Positions 5,853 through 6,316 of a DNA stretch of 6,316 nucleotides are shown in pieces. Made by a program: the position numbers and the translations under genes. Location of the stretch: the NCBI GenBank assembly GCA_902495945.1, contig CABUZD010000101.1, positions 1-6,316 on the forward strand. Direction: 5' to 3'. Source of the stretch: an uncultured Collinsella sp. Lineage in GTDB: Bacteria > Actinomycetota > Coriobacteriia > Coriobacteriales > Coriobacteriaceae. The notes under the pieces are model-generated. The model searched no databases, was not told the origin of the DNA, and saw only the letters and a program-made list of their open reading frames with translations. Position 1 is the first letter of the stretch, and every line of letters starts with the position of its first letter.

Positions 5853-6316
5853 CTACACCTCGGGCGCCTTGGCGATGGTCTCGCTTTCTGCCGTAAGCGG
5901 GCGATTGTCGATGCGGCGGCCCAGGCGGTCGAGCTTCACAAGGAGCCACTCAATGGGATTCGGCCCCGAGCCTTCCTCGTCGGCAACCAAATCCATGACG
6001 GCGATCTTGGTGCCGTCTTGCTTGAGCGTCACGCTGCCCACCTTGTCGCCCACATGCACCGTGCCCGAAAGGTCATCGTAGGTAACCTTTTCGGTCACCT
6101 CGCCAGCAAGGGAAAACACGGTCGCTTGCGCCGTGGGGTCGGCGAGCGTGGCGTCGATCGTCTTGTCCGTCCAATCTGTCTGGCTAATGCGTGCCATGAG
6201 CGGGTTGCCGTTGGCGGTCTTTTCCTGCGTGTTGGCGATCGCGACCGTGACCTTGTGGCCGTAGTACCAATTGGCAAGGGTTGCGGTATCGGTAAAGCGC
6301 TGGTCGGTGGTGGTGG
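5853..6316 (-). CDS. D-alanyl-D-alanine carboxypeptidase-like protein, C-terminal part (5' end outside window)
   Basis: Only the last 153 residues are inside the window. The reading frame stays open to the right edge, so the start and the catalytic domain are missing. The visible part begins DQRFTDTATLANWYYGH, which resembles the end of the transpeptidase-like domain of low-molecular-mass penicillin-binding proteins. It continues into a beta-rich region with VTYDDLSGTVHVGDKVGSVTLKQDGTKIAVMDLVA (fragment residues 77-111), as in the C-terminal domain of PBP5-type enzymes. These trim the terminal D-alanine from peptidoglycan stem peptides outside the membrane. Fragment residues 118-136 (PNPIEWLLVKLDRLGRRID) could be the amphipathic anchor helix, but an unusual polar tail of about 17 residues follows. 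The Ser-x-x-Lys, SxN and KTG motifs cannot be checked here, so activity is inferred from the family alone. Confidence 0.7.
   Translation of the reverse strand, partial: TTTDQRFTDTATLANWYYGHKVTVAIANTQEKTANGNPLMARISQTDWTDKTIDATLADPTAQATVFSLAGEVTEKVTYDDLSGTVHVGDKVGSVTLKQDGTKIAVMDLVADEEGSGPNPIEWLLVKLDRLGRRIDNRPLTAESETIAKAPEV

Overview
The window looks like chromosomal DNA of a Collinsella-type actinobacterium (Coriobacteriia). I infer this from the moderately high G+C content, the GTG start with a purine-rich ribosome binding site, a large cytoplasmic TPR protein and a 'NPFKPTAG...' ATPase of the kind I associate with these gut actinobacteria, and a repeat whose shadow translation contains GFEPRSRRERE, which I recall from Collinsella entries. 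No database search was possible, so the genus is a judgement.

Layout. Positions 1-376 hold no convincing gene. They contain two partial copies of a repeat exactly 190 bp apart. Each copy begins with an intrinsic terminator whose hairpin has a GCAA tetraloop. Between the copies lie a hairpin-rich, G+C-rich block and a short piece that looks like the 3' end of a tRNA (up to the CCA at 189-191). By alignment, position 1 would be the final A of a tRNA gene lying just left of the window. A 12-bp stem-loop sits at 313-344, ahead of the first gene. Positions 377-2818 encode an 813-residue soluble protein with TPR-like repeats near its C-terminus and no other domain I recognise. Positions 2981-4063 encode a 360-residue STAND/archaeal-type ATPase with Walker A, Walker B and a C-terminal winged helix. 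It is preceded by three perfectly phased 19-bp tandem repeats, which are a good candidate operator. A 19-bp perfect inverted repeat (4113-4167) follows it. Next come a promoter, a tRNA-Ser(GCU) gene and its terminator (4230-4407). Positions 4540-5691 encode a 383-residue membrane protein with a basic GYGKKGMGW segment, a TM2 domain and an unrecognised C-terminal domain. The right edge (5853-6316, minus strand) is the C-terminal part of a D-alanyl-D-alanine carboxypeptidase-like protein, convergent with the TM2 gene and ending in a clear intrinsic terminator.

The genes do not form one operon. Each has its own leader or control structure. The tRNA-Ser unit separates the ATPase from the TM2 gene, and the ATPase and TM2 genes look by eye more A+T-rich than the TPR gene. 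The most defensible candidate for something undescribed is the ATPase and its 3 x 19 bp repeat, which could be an autoregulated unit. The left-edge tRNA-remnant repeat and the long palindrome also merit a genome-wide search. I saw no CRISPR array, insertion sequence, transposase, integrase or recognisable defence cassette.
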